Shown: piece after piece, positions 51,405-60,580 of the stretch | Position numbering within the stretch: position 1 is the stretch's first letter | How the letters are laid out: each line of letters starts with the position of its first letter | Assembly: GCA_900766005.1 (NCBI GenBank) | Contig: CAAFTU010000099.1 | Span: 1-64,000 of the forward strand | Reading direction: 5' to 3' | Length of the DNA stretch: 64,000 bases | From: an uncultured Bacteroides sp. | GTDB taxonomy: Bacteria > Bacteroidota > Bacteroidia > Bacteroidales > Bacteroidaceae | The notes under the pieces: generated by a model | Told to the model about the DNA's origin: nothing | The model's input: only the letters and a program-made list of their open reading frames with translations | Databases searched by the model: none | Position numbers and translations under genes: made by a program

Positions 51405-52847
51405 ATGAATATCAAGACAAAACTGACGTTGAATATCGGTGTGCTGGTAGCCATGATTGTGCTGCTGGTTTCACTCTCTGTCATCAACCTGCAAATTCTG
51501 ACCGCCACCGAGCCGACCAGCCCAGCGGCTGGTCCCGGTCTGCAACGAGCATTGATCTGGGTTTCAATCATCGGAGGCATCTGCATTGTTTGTGGCCTTT
51601 GGATGTTGAAACAGTTGCCGGCTTCCATCAACAAGCCCGTCAAAGAAATTACAGACGGTATCAAGGAAATTGCCAATCACAACTACGAACAGCGGTTGAA
51701 CCTCGAAAGCAAGGAGTTTGAAGAGGTGTCCAAAAACTTCAACCGGATGGCCAAACGGCTGGCTGATTATCATTCCAGCACACTGGCTGAAATAAAGGCG
51801 GCCAAGAATTACATGGAAACCATCATCAACAGCGTAAAGGAACCTATCATCGGACTTGACAATGCGATGACCATCCTTTTCATCAACGATGAAGCCCTCA
51901 GCATCCTCAACCTGCAACGGGAAGAAGTGTTATGGAAATCGGCTCAAGAGATAGCCCTGCGAAACGACCTCCTTCGCCGACTGCTCCGGGGGGTGCAGGA
52001 TTCCTTCGATGAAAAGAACACGGCTAAAAACGAGCCGCTGAAAATCTATGCCGACAATAAGGAAAGCTATTTCCAGATGAAGTGTATGAAGACCGGAAGA
52101 GAAGGTACGTCTCAAAAGGAAGGATATGTGATTCTCTTAAAAAATATCACAGAATTCAAAGAGTTGGATTCCGCCAAAACCACCTTCATCTCGACCATCT
52201 CTCACGAACTAAAGACACCGATTTCAGCCATTCTGATGAGTCTTCAGTTGCTGGAAGACAGCCGCGTGGGGTCTCTCAACGATGAACAGCAAGAACTGGC
52301 GCAAAGCATTCAGGACAATAGCGACCGGTTGTTGAGCATCACCAGTGAACTGCTCAACATGACCCAGGTGGAGTCAGGTAAACTGCAACTGAAACCGCGT
52401 GTCACTAAGCCTATAGAACTGATTGAATATGCCATCAAGGCGAACCGGGTGCAGGCCGAGAAGTTTAACATTCAGGTAGAAGTACAGTATCCGGAGGAAA
52501 AGATGGGCAAACTATTCGTTGATAGTGAAAAGATTGCCTGGGTACTGACCAACCTGGTTTCCAATGCCATCCGGTATTCTGCCGAAAACGGGCGTATTAT
52601 CATCGGTGCGCGGAAAACAAAGGACAACTGGATAGAAATGTTCGTACGTGATTTTGGAAAAGGCATCGATCCCCGTTATCACCAGAGCATCTTCGAACAT
52701 TATTTCCGGGTTCCGGGCACCAAGGTACAGGGTAGTGGACTGGGACTATCCATTTCCAAGGACTTTGTCGAAGCGCATGGGGGTACTCTGACCATAGATA
52801 GTGAATTGGGGAAAGGCAGCTGCTTCACAATCCGGTTAAAGGCATAA
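51405..52847 (+). CDS. HAMP/PAS sensor histidine kinase
   Basis: 480 residues. Two membrane helices (about 8-29 and 49-68) leave only about 20 residues outside, too small for a periplasmic sensor, so the signal is probably internal. HAMP about 70-122, PAS about 128-250, and HisKA with the phospho-acceptor H267 in STISHELKTPISAIL. The ATP domain shows N (LVSNAIRYSA), G1 (RDFGKGID) and G2 (GSGLGLSISKD). It is the kinase half of a split KdpD, with the regulator at 41558 as likely partner. No response regulator lies next to it. It ends the unit that starts at the trkH promoter. Confidence 0.9.
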   Translation: MNIKTKLTLNIGVLVAMIVLLVSLSVINLQILTATEPTSPAAGPGLQRALIWVSIIGGICIVCGLWMLKQLPASINKPVKEITDGIKEIANHNYEQRLNLESKEFEEVSKNFNRMAKRLADYHSSTLAEIKAAKNYMETIINSVKEPIIGLDNAMTILFINDEALSILNLQREEVLWKSAQEIALRNDLLRRLLRGVQDSFDEKNTAKNEPLKIYADNKESYFQMKCMKTGREGTSQKEGYVILLKNITEFKELDSAKTTFISTISHELKTPISAILMSLQLLEDSRVGSLNDEQQELAQSIQDNSDRLLSITSELLNMTQVESGKLQLKPRVTKPIELIEYAIKANRVQAEKFNIQVEVQYPEEKMGKLFVDSEKIAWVLTNLVSNAIRYSAENGRIIIGARKTKDNWIEMFVRDFGKGIDPRYHQSIFEHYFRVPGTKVQGSGLGLSISKDFVEAHGGTLTIDSELGKGSCFTIRLKA

Positions 52848-53083
52848 AATCAAGATACAGAACGTGAAAGTTGTTTCCTATTTCCCCTTTTAAATAGTAA
52901 ATTATGGAATACTGATCAGCAAATTTTTGCAGTCTAATTATCCCATATGTCCTAATTTCCTATATTACATAATAGTAGAATGGAGAACGAAGTTTAACGC
53001 TTTTCATGATTGTATGTTTATAATAAATCAACGAAATCTACGATTTCATTCATAAATGTACATAAAGGCATTAAATAAAAAAA
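52848..53083. other. Intergenic region, convergent gene ends
   Basis: About 235 A/T-rich bases between the ends of the kinase gene and the cca gene. I see no gene and no clear terminator for the kinase transcript; the cca terminator at its right end may serve both directions. Confidence 0.4.
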
Positions 53084-53113
53084 GTTTGAAGGCTTATTTT
53101 ACCGCCTTCAAAC
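53076..53113 (-). terminator. Terminator overlapping the cca stop codon
   Basis: GTTTGAAGGC and GCCTTCAAAC (53104-53113 and 53084-53093) form a 10-bp stem; on the minus strand seven T follow. The upstream arm is coding and the loop holds the cca stop codon TAA (53094-53096). Confidence 0.9.
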
Positions 53114-54527
53114 CCATTTTTTCAGCCTTCTGCAACATATAAGCATAAGCTGCTTCATATTCATTCGGAATGACACCATCTAAAATGGCATCCTTGATTG
53201 CACTCTTCAAACTACCTACCTCCCGGCAAGGCTGCAAATTGAAAGTAGCCATGATTTCTTCTCCACTCACCGGCGGCTGGAAATTACGGATGCGGTCTTT
53301 CTCTTCCAAATCCTTCAGTTTCTGACGTACCAGCTGGAAATTGTTCAAGAAGCGTTGTTTGCGTTCCTGATTCTTCGATGTGATATCTGCCTCACAAAGT
53401 GTCATCAAGTCATCAATATCATCTCCGGCCTCAAACAGCAAACGACGTACAGCCGAATCAGTCACAATATCATCGGCAATCACAATGGGACGCATATGCA
53501 AACTCACCAGCTTCTGCACATATTTCATTTTCTCATTCAAAGGCAACTTCATTTTACGGAAAATATTCGGCACCATTTTTTCACCGATGAAATTATGGTT
53601 ATGGAACGTCCATCCCGCCTTCGGTTCCCAGCGTTTTGTCACCGGCTTACCGATGTCATGCAGCAAAGCCGCCCAACGCAGCCAAAGATTATCGGTGTGC
53701 TTACAGATATTATCCAGCACTTCCAATGTATGGTAGAAATTATCTTTATGAGCCCGTCCGTTACGGGTTTCAACCCCCTGCATGGCAGCCAGTTCCGGAA
53801 AAATCAGCGGAAGCAATCCGCAACGGTCAAGGTCAACAAACCCCTTCGACGGTATCGGAGAAAGAACAATTTTATTCAGTTCATCTGCAATGCGCTCACG
53901 AGAGATGATTTCAATACGCTCCTTGTTGCGACACAGCGAATCGAATGTATCATCATCAATATAAAAGCCCAACTGAGTAGCAAAACGGATACAGCGCATC
54001 ATACGCAACGGGTCGTCGCTGAACGTGATATCCGGATCAAGCGGCGTACGGATGGTCTTTTCCTTCATATCATCCAATCCGCCAAACGGATCCACCAGTT
54101 CACCGAAGCGCGCCTTGTTCAGACACACCGCCAGTGCATTGATAGTGAAATCGCGCCGGTTCTGATCATCCTCCAGCGTACCGTCTTCCACAATCGGCTT
54201 ACGCGAATTGCGCTGGTATGACTCTTTCCGAGCACCTACAAATTCCACTTCCGTACCCTTATACTTCACCTGTGCAGTGCCAAAATTCTTGAAAACAGAG
54301 ACGTGCGCTCCCTTTCCCAATCGCTTGCCAAGCGCCTCAGCCATGGCAATGCCACTGCCCACTACCACCACATCAATATCCTTAGAGGGACGTTGCAGAA
54401 ATAAATCACGCACATATCCACCTACCACATAGCACTCCAATCCCAAAGCATCTGCCGTTTCGGCAATCTGCCCGAAAATAGGTGCACTCAATTTCTGTTT
54501 CAAATCCTCCTGAGTAAGCTCAATCAT
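53094..54527 (-). CDS. cca: CCA tRNA nucleotidyltransferase/poly(A) polymerase with HD domain
   Basis: 478 residues from the ATG at 54527. It adds or repairs the CCA end of tRNA. The catalytic DxD is in GGYVRDLFLQRPSKDIDVVV, the second motif is RRDFTINALAV, and the ERxxxE-type motif is SRERIADELNKI. An HD phosphohydrolase domain is inserted after about residue 240 (WAALLHDIGKP). Within this family CCA enzymes and poly(A) polymerases are hard to separate by sequence; in Bacteroidetes this gene is normally the CCA-adding enzyme. It is monocistronic and divergent from the lipoprotein gene. Confidence 0.9.
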   Translation of the reverse strand: MIELTQEDLKQKLSAPIFGQIAETADALGLECYVVGGYVRDLFLQRPSKDIDVVVVGSGIAMAEALGKRLGKGAHVSVFKNFGTAQVKYKGTEVEFVGARKESYQRNSRKPIVEDGTLEDDQNRRDFTINALAVCLNKARFGELVDPFGGLDDMKEKTIRTPLDPDITFSDDPLRMMRCIRFATQLGFYIDDDTFDSLCRNKERIEIISRERIADELNKIVLSPIPSKGFVDLDRCGLLPLIFPELAAMQGVETRNGRAHKDNFYHTLEVLDNICKHTDNLWLRWAALLHDIGKPVTKRWEPKAGWTFHNHNFIGEKMVPNIFRKMKLPLNEKMKYVQKLVSLHMRPIVIADDIVTDSAVRRLLFEAGDDIDDLMTLCEADITSKNQERKQRFLNNFQLVRQKLKDLEEKDRIRNFQPPVSGEEIMATFNLQPCREVGSLKSAIKDAILDGVIPNEYEAAYAYMLQKAEKMGLKAVK

Positions 54528-54560
54528 CTTCAAGTGTTTACTATTTAGCGTTTAGAGATG

Positions 54561-54598
54561 CAAAAATACAAAAAATAAGAGAACTATTTGTATTTTTG
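54561..54598. promoter_or_regulatory. Divergent -7 boxes of cca and the lipoprotein gene
   Basis: TATTTTTG on the minus strand (54561-54568, toward cca, 34 bases before its ATG) and TATTTTTG on the plus strand (54591-54598, toward the lipoprotein). The two boxes are 22 bases apart, so the promoters share DNA and probably compete. Confidence 0.45.
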
Positions 54599-54646
54599 CC
54601 AGCAAGAAAGTAAGTAACCGATTACGAACTATAAACAACAGATGCT

Positions 54647-55489
54647 ATGGCAAAAAAACTGATAACACTCGTTTGCAGCGCATTGATGCTGACTGCTTGC
54701 GGAAATGAGATGGAAAAAAAAGCAACTGAGAAACTTCAACTGGCCCAAACTGCCTATGAGCAGGGCAACTACCAGGAAGCCAAAACACAAATCGACAGCA
54801 TTAAGATTCTTTACCCCAAAGCCTTCGAAGCACGCAAGGCCGGTCAGGCGCTGATGCTCGACGTAGAAAATGCGGCCCAACAGCAATCGCTTGTCTACCT
54901 GGACAGCGCCCTGCAAGCCAAACAACAGGAATTGGAATCCCTTCAAGGAAAGTTTGTACTGGAAAAAAATGCTGAATACCAGGCTGTAGGTCATTATCTG
55001 TGGCCCACACAAGTACTTGAAAAAAACCTTCACCGCTCCTACCTTCGCTTCCAAGTGGACGAAACGGGAGTAATGAGCATGACTTCCATCTATTGCGGCA
55101 AACAAAACGTGCACCATGTCGCTGTCAAAGTCACTGCTTCCGACGGTAGTTTTGCCGAAACACCTGCCTCAAAAGACAGCTATGAAACAACCGACCTGGG
55201 AGAAAAAATTGAAAAAGCAGATTACAAACTGGGAGAAGATGGAAGCGTCATCGAATTCATCCACAACAACAAAGACAAGAATATAAAGGTAAACTACTTG
55301 GGTGAACGGCCGTACCAGACCACGATGACTCCTGCCGACCGCCAGGCTGCGAGTGAAGTATATGCACTCAGCCAACTTCTTTCCAGCATGCAGCAAATCA
55401 AAAAAGAACAGGAAGCTGCTCAATTGAAAATTGATTTCATCCGCAAGAAGAAAGAACGGAAAGCATTAGAGCAAGCGACAGAAGAGTAA
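54647..55489 (+). CDS. Lipoprotein with helical repeat, unknown function
   Basis: 280 residues. The lipobox LMLTACGNEM puts the lipid Cys at 18. A short helical region with TPR-like spacing (LQLAQTAYEQGNYQEAKTQI) and a coiled-coil stretch (ALQAKQQELESLQG) precede a beta part with MTSIYCGKQNVHHVAVKVTA. The end is a charged helix (QIKKEQEAAQLKIDF). I do not recognise a named family. Divergent from cca, monocistronic, and followed by the hairpin at 55548. Confidence 0.7.
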   Translation: MAKKLITLVCSALMLTACGNEMEKKATEKLQLAQTAYEQGNYQEAKTQIDSIKILYPKAFEARKAGQALMLDVENAAQQQSLVYLDSALQAKQQELESLQGKFVLEKNAEYQAVGHYLWPTQVLEKNLHRSYLRFQVDETGVMSMTSIYCGKQNVHHVAVKVTASDGSFAETPASKDSYETTDLGEKIEKADYKLGEDGSVIEFIHNNKDKNIKVNYLGERPYQTTMTPADRQAASEVYALSQLLSSMQQIKKEQEAAQLKIDFIRKKKERKALEQATEE

Positions 55490-55547
55490 AACAACTTGCT
55501 ACAGTCTGCATTCATAAGAGGTAAAGTGAAAACTCCATTTTTAGAAT

Positions 55548-55583
55548 TTTACCCCTGCTACAGATAGCTGTAACAAGGGTAAA
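55548..55583. repeat. Intergenic hairpin repeat, copy 2
   Basis: TTTACCCCTGCTACAG (55548-55563) folds on CTGTAACAAGGGTAAA (55568-55583) with two mismatches and a four-base loop. The core ACCCCTG-N-TACAG and its complement are shared with 2680-2711. It lies behind a gene end, as does copy 1. Confidence 0.7.
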
Positions 55584-55766
55584 TCTTTATATTGGACATT
55601 ATGATACACCCTCTTTTTCCCTCACATTTTACATAAAAAACGAGAGACATCGCTATTAAACGGAGTGATAAAAAAGATAATCTTGTACAAGTTTTAATCT
55701 TATATTTTTTGTTATTTTATAAAATCTTCCTACTTTTAGAGCGTTAAACACTAAAGAAAATACAAC

Positions 55767-55826
55767 ATGAAAACAATTACATCTACTATTGTAAGAATCT
55801 TTCTTCACTCACCATCTATACATTAA
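55767..55826 (+). other. 19-codon frame in the SusC leader
   Basis: MKTITSTIVRIFLHSPSIH, 141 bases before SusC, with A/G-rich DNA (CTAAAGAAAATACAAC) in front of its ATG. It could be a leader peptide, or chance; no attenuator fold is visible. Confidence 0.25.
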
Positions 55827-55967
55827 TATTACATAAAGTTACAGCCTGTAAAAGTATATGACCTAGTACATAATACTGAACAGAACTGTTGGGTTTCGAA
55901 ATCCAGCAATCTTAATTTTTACTCTGTATAAGTTGTATTATTATATTAATTTTAAATTTATTATTGC

Positions 55968-58900
55968 ATGAAAACAAATCTGAATCGCAAAGGCTACTGC
56001 CTGCTGTTTAGCTTCATGCTTTTAGCCGGCGGAGGTGGAGCTTACGCTTCTAATAGCCAGCTTATTAGCTATACACAAAACAACATTATAAACGCTAATG
56101 GTGTTGTAAAAGACAGTAAAGGTGAGCCGTTGATTGGAGTTAGTGTCGTTATCAAAGGTACAACCAATGGTACTGTAACAGACATGAACGGAAAATTTAA
56201 ACTGAATGCCTCTCCTGGTGATGTCCTTGAATTCTCGTACATTGGGTATGTAACCCAACAAGTCACTGTCAGCAATGCCAGTTCACTGACCATCGTACTC
56301 AAAGAAGACACCCAGGCACTAGACGAAGTAGTAGTTACGGCATTAGGTATCAAAAGAGAAGAAAAAGCATTGTCTTACAATGTACAACAAGTAAAAGCTG
56401 ATAAAATCAACACTGTCAAAGATGCCAACTTTATCAATTCAATGGTGGGTAAAGTAGCAGGAGTACAGATTAACTCAGGAGCCAATGGTCCTGGTAGTGC
56501 CACAAGAGTTGTTATGCGTGGTATGAAATCCATCGAAAAGAATAATGGCGTACTTTATGTTATCGACGGTGTTCCGATGTACAACAAAAGTTTTGGTGGT
56601 GAAGGTGGTACAATGAACAAAATGGCAGGTTCTGAATCAGCTGCTGACATCAACCCTGATGACATTGAATCTGTCAACATGCTGACAGGTCCTTCTGCAG
56701 CTGCCCTTTATGGTTCAGATGCAGCCAATGGAGTCATCATAATCAATACCAAAAAAGGTTCAGCTGAAAAAACAACCGTTACCTACAACAATAGTACAAT
56801 GTTCTCCACGACCTACATGATGCCTCAAATGCAAAGCCGATATAAACGCAGTGAAGGCTATATGAACTGGGGAGAAAAACTACCAGCCGATTACCAATAC
56901 GATCCTCGCAAATTCTTTAATACAGGAAGCAACGTCATCAACTCTATTTCATTGTCTACAGGCAACAAAAAGAGCCAAACGTACGTTTCTTTTGCAACTA
57001 CCAACTCGACAGGTATTGTTCCGGAAAGTTCATACAACCGATACAACTTTACAGCTCGAAACACATCAAAATTTGCAAAAGACAAACTGACTTTGGATGT
57101 AGGTGGTAGTTTTATTATCCAAAATGACCACAACCTTGTATCACAAGGTACATACAATAACCCTATTCCAAGTTTATACCTATTTCCAAGAGGAGAGGAC
57201 TTCGAAGAAATCCGGACTTATGAACGTTGGAATCCATCAGGTGTTATGACCCAGTATTGGCCGTACAAAGAAGGAGCTCACAATCTTCAAAATCCATACT
57301 GGATACAAAACCGCAACAAGAGAGACATGAACAAACGACGCTTCATGGCCAATGCTTCACTGAAATACGACATCACACCGTGGCTTAATGTGGTAGCACG
57401 TGCTAACATTGACGAATCATACTACAAACAAACTTCCAAGATGTATGCCACCACATTGACTACTTTCTGCGGGAAAAACGGAGGTTACTCACTGCAAGAT
57501 ATGAACGACCGATCAATCTACGGTGATATTATAGCAAACGTCGACAAGAAGTTTGGCGATTTCCGTTTGGTAGCCAATGTCGGAGCTTCAATCAAAGATC
57601 AAGTATACGAAAGCAACTATTCAGCTGGAGACTTGATTGTAGCCAACGAGTTCTACACAAATAACCTAAATACAGCTACCGGATACAAAAGCACACAAGA
57701 TGGTTGGCATGATCAAACACAGTCAATCTTTGCTTCTATGGAAATTGGCTGGAAAGATATGCTATACTTGACAGCTACGGGACGTAATGACTGGGCTTCT
57801 CAATTGGCATTCTCTGACCAATCATCTTTCTTCTATCCGTCTGTAGGTATGTCTGCTATCATCTCTAACATAGTGGAACTGCCTGAATGGCTAGAATTTG
57901 CCAAAGTACGCGCATCTTATTCAAAGGTTTCTACACCATTTGACCGTTACTTGTCTAACCCCAGTTATAAATACAACGAACAGATGCATACTTGGGAAAA
58001 GAGCAAGACCTATCCGAATACGAACTTGAAACCGGAAGATACCAAATCATGGGAAATTGGTTTGAACCTACGCTTCCTGGACGGATTCAATTTGGACGTA
58101 ACATACTACCACTCTAACACTTATCACCAAACCATCTATGTACCTTTAGCAGCAGCTACCGGTTACGACAACTTCGTAGCCCAAACAGGCAACATTGAAA
58201 ATAAGGGTATTGAGTTGGCATTTGGATATGAACATCAATGGGGAGACTTCGGCTGGAGTAGCAACTTGACAGTCACACACAACAAGAATACTATCAAAAA
58301 GCTTGGCCATGGTATTATTGACCCCATCAACGGAGAAACACATGAAGTAACTGAGATTGAAAAGAACTGGTTGGGTCAAGCCAACGTTGCTCCACGCGTA
58401 CTATTGCGCGAAGGTGGTTCCATGAGTGATGTATACTTTAACCACCTCATCAAAAGAGACGAAAATGGTCACACGTTTGTAGACAACAATGGTAACATCC
58501 AAATGGAAGAGACTAAAGAATTTATCAAAGCCGGCTCACTTGCTCCTAAAGCAAACGTAGGATGGTCAAACAACTTTACCTATAAAGGATTCTCTCTTGG
58601 CGTTGTATTAACTGCACGCTTCGGCGGATTGGTATATTCAGCCACACAAGGTATTCTTGACTACTATGGAGCATCCGAGTTTTCAGCACAATTGAGAGAA
58701 CAAGGAGGAGTACCCTGTAACTTCGGTTCATTACCGGCTAAAAACTATCTTACGACCATTGGTACAGCACAAGGTGGACATGCCGCATACTATATGTACA
58801 ACGCTACAAACATACGCCTGCAAGAATTGGCATTGAGCTATACATTCCCCAGAAAATGGTTCAAAGACAAAGTCGGTCTGACTGTAGGTCTTGTTGGCCG

Positions 58901-59042
58901 CAATTTGGGTATGTTGTATTGCGACGCTCCTTTCGACCCAGAAATCTCAGCAGCTACAGGAAGCAACTATTATCAAGGAGTAGACTACTTCTTGCTTCCC
59001 AGCACCCGCAATTTTGGATTTAATGTAAAATTACAATTCTAA
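55968..59042 (+). CDS. SusC/RagA-family TonB-linked outer-membrane protein
   Basis: 1024 residues, normal SusC size. Signal to about 28 (LLFSFMLLAGGGGAYA). A carboxypeptidase-regulatory-like domain at about 42-120 (GVVKDSKGEPLIGVSVVIKG), the DEVVVTALG TonB-box region at about 119-127, and the plug (VNMLTGPSAAALYGSDAANG). The barrel ends FGFNVKLQF. It imports glycan fragments together with the SusD protein 11 bases behind it. The genes that follow (GH18, DUF1735-LamG) point to N-linked glycans as the substrate, but this is inference. Confidence 0.93.
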   Translation: MKTNLNRKGYCLLFSFMLLAGGGGAYASNSQLISYTQNNIINANGVVKDSKGEPLIGVSVVIKGTTNGTVTDMNGKFKLNASPGDVLEFSYIGYVTQQVTVSNASSLTIVLKEDTQALDEVVVTALGIKREEKALSYNVQQVKADKINTVKDANFINSMVGKVAGVQINSGANGPGSATRVVMRGMKSIEKNNGVLYVIDGVPMYNKSFGGEGGTMNKMAGSESAADINPDDIESVNMLTGPSAAALYGSDAANGVIIINTKKGSAEKTTVTYNNSTMFSTTYMMPQMQSRYKRSEGYMNWGEKLPADYQYDPRKFFNTGSNVINSISLSTGNKKSQTYVSFATTNSTGIVPESSYNRYNFTARNTSKFAKDKLTLDVGGSFIIQNDHNLVSQGTYNNPIPSLYLFPRGEDFEEIRTYERWNPSGVMTQYWPYKEGAHNLQNPYWIQNRNKRDMNKRRFMANASLKYDITPWLNVVARANIDESYYKQTSKMYATTLTTFCGKNGGYSLQDMNDRSIYGDIIANVDKKFGDFRLVANVGASIKDQVYESNYSAGDLIVANEFYTNNLNTATGYKSTQDGWHDQTQSIFASMEIGWKDMLYLTATGRNDWASQLAFSDQSSFFYPSVGMSAIISNIVELPEWLEFAKVRASYSKVSTPFDRYLSNPSYKYNEQMHTWEKSKTYPNTNLKPEDTKSWEIGLNLRFLDGFNLDVTYYHSNTYHQTIYVPLAAATGYDNFVAQTGNIENKGIELAFGYEHQWGDFGWSSNLTVTHNKNTIKKLGHGIIDPINGETHEVTEIEKNWLGQANVAPRVLLREGGSMSDVYFNHLIKRDENGHTFVDNNGNIQMEETKEFIKAGSLAPKANVGWSNNFTYKGFSLGVVLTARFGGLVYSATQGILDYYGASEFSAQLREQGGVPCNFGSLPAKNYLTTIGTAQGGHAAYYMYNATNIRLQELALSYTFPRKWFKDKVGLTVGLVGRNLGMLYCDAPFDPEISAATGSNYYQGVDYFLLPSTRNFGFNVKLQF

Positions 59043-59053
59043 AGAGTACTACA

Positions 59054-60556
59054 ATGAAAAAAGCTATAAAAGTCATTGCATTCTTGGGTATCGCCAGCAT
59101 GGCTTTGCCGGGATGTACCGATAAATTTGAGGATTTCAATACAAATCCCTATGCTCCTTCCAAAGGAGATCCGTCACTGCTGATGCCGTCAATGATCGAA
59201 CAGTTGATGTACGTGCAACAGAACAGTTCGCAGATGATCGACCAGATGGTAGGCACCTACGGTGGTTATTTCACACTCACCAATCGCTGGGGAGGACAGA
59301 ATTACGACACATTCAATGTGTCTGACGACTGGAATAAAAGTACCTACAACACGGCATTTACCAACATCTACTCAAATTTCTTTGAAATTGCAAAGATGAC
59401 AGAATCCGACGGTCATTACTATGCCATTGCAAGACTTATCAAAGCCGCTACCATGATGCGTGTAACCGATTGCTATGGGTCTATTCCATATAGTCAAGTA
59501 AAAGACGGTCAGATGTATGTAGCATACGACAAAGAACAAGAGGTATACAAACACATCATCAATGACCTGAAAGAAGGTGTCAAGACACTAGGTACATTTG
59601 GTAATAACGGGAAACCGCTGGAAGGCAAAGACGCTATCTATGACGGCGACTACGCCAAATGGGCCAAATTGGGTAACTCTTACATCATGAGAGCAGCTAT
59701 GCGTATCGGCGATAAGGAAAGTTTTATGGAAGCTATGAACTCACCTTTTGGATATATCAAAACAAACAGTGACAATGCTCTGATGGGTTGTGGCTTGCAA
59801 CGCAATCCATATGAATTGGCCAGTGCTGCCTGGGGTGACCTATGCTGCAATGCTACAATTGTAGATTACATGAACGGGTATAACGACCCGCGTCGTGAAA
59901 AATACTTTACAACAAGCAAAAGAGGCCAATTCGACGGTATGCCAGCCGGAAATGCCGGATTTGAAAAAGGAAGAGTTCAGGGATACTCTCTGCCAAATTT
60001 CGGAACAGAGTCAGCCCCGGCAGCCATTCCTGTTTTTGTTGCGGCAGAATCTGAGTTTCTTATAGCCGAAGCCATTTTGAAACAATGGATGACCGGTGAC
60101 GTAAAATCCCATTATGAAGCGGGAATCAGACTTTCCTTTGAGCAATGGGGAGCTAGCGGCGTAGAACAGTACTTAGCCGACAAAACAAATATCCCTAATG
60201 ACCACAAACAAGATTTGGCAGGTTTTAGCGATTATGACAGAAAGACGCAAGTAAAAGTGGCTTTCGATGACAAAGGGACAGCTGAACAAAAGTTGGAACA
60301 GATCATTACACAAAAATGGATTGCAAACTATCCGCAAGGACTGGAAGCATGGGCTGAACAGCGTCGTACAGGTTATCCAGAGATGACAAAGTACAATGCA
60401 AATCTAGGAACTGCTCCGATAAACCTTAATACAGGTGCTTGCCGTTTGAGATACCCATATACAGAAAAGAACCTTAATAAAGCCAACTATGAAACCGCTG
60501 TTAGCTGGCTAAAAGGTGCAGACAACGAAGCCACCAAACTTTTTTGGGCAAAATAA
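59054..60556 (+). CDS. SusD-like nutrient-binding lipoprotein (SusD-like_2 type)
   Basis: 500 residues. The lipobox is SMALPGCTDKFEDFN (Cys about 21), and the DKFEDFNTNPYAPSKGDPSL start is the hallmark of the SusD-like_2 branch, distinct from the SusD at 35467. It has TPR-like helices (YYAIARLIKAATMMRVTDCY) and the C-terminal block PVFVAAESEFLIAEAILKQW. It binds glycan at the cell surface and passes it to SusC. It is 24 bases before the GH18 gene. Confidence 0.92.
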   Translation: MKKAIKVIAFLGIASMALPGCTDKFEDFNTNPYAPSKGDPSLLMPSMIEQLMYVQQNSSQMIDQMVGTYGGYFTLTNRWGGQNYDTFNVSDDWNKSTYNTAFTNIYSNFFEIAKMTESDGHYYAIARLIKAATMMRVTDCYGSIPYSQVKDGQMYVAYDKEQEVYKHIINDLKEGVKTLGTFGNNGKPLEGKDAIYDGDYAKWAKLGNSYIMRAAMRIGDKESFMEAMNSPFGYIKTNSDNALMGCGLQRNPYELASAAWGDLCCNATIVDYMNGYNDPRREKYFTTSKRGQFDGMPAGNAGFEKGRVQGYSLPNFGTESAPAAIPVFVAAESEFLIAEAILKQWMTGDVKSHYEAGIRLSFEQWGASGVEQYLADKTNIPNDHKQDLAGFSDYDRKTQVKVAFDDKGTAEQKLEQIITQKWIANYPQGLEAWAEQRRTGYPEMTKYNANLGTAPINLNTGACRLRYPYTEKNLNKANYETAVSWLKGADNEATKLFWAK

Positions 60557-60580
60557 TATTCAATTTAAGCAATTTGAAAT

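Larger units (their letters stand above)
55490..55967. other. Intergenic region upstream of the GH18 locus SusC gene
   Basis: About 480 bases. It holds the hairpin at 55548-55583 and a 19-codon frame at 55767-55826. The rest (55830-55967) is A/T-rich leader before SusC. I see no complete TAnnTTTG promoter; TACTTTTA at about 55730 is the closest. Confidence 0.5.
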
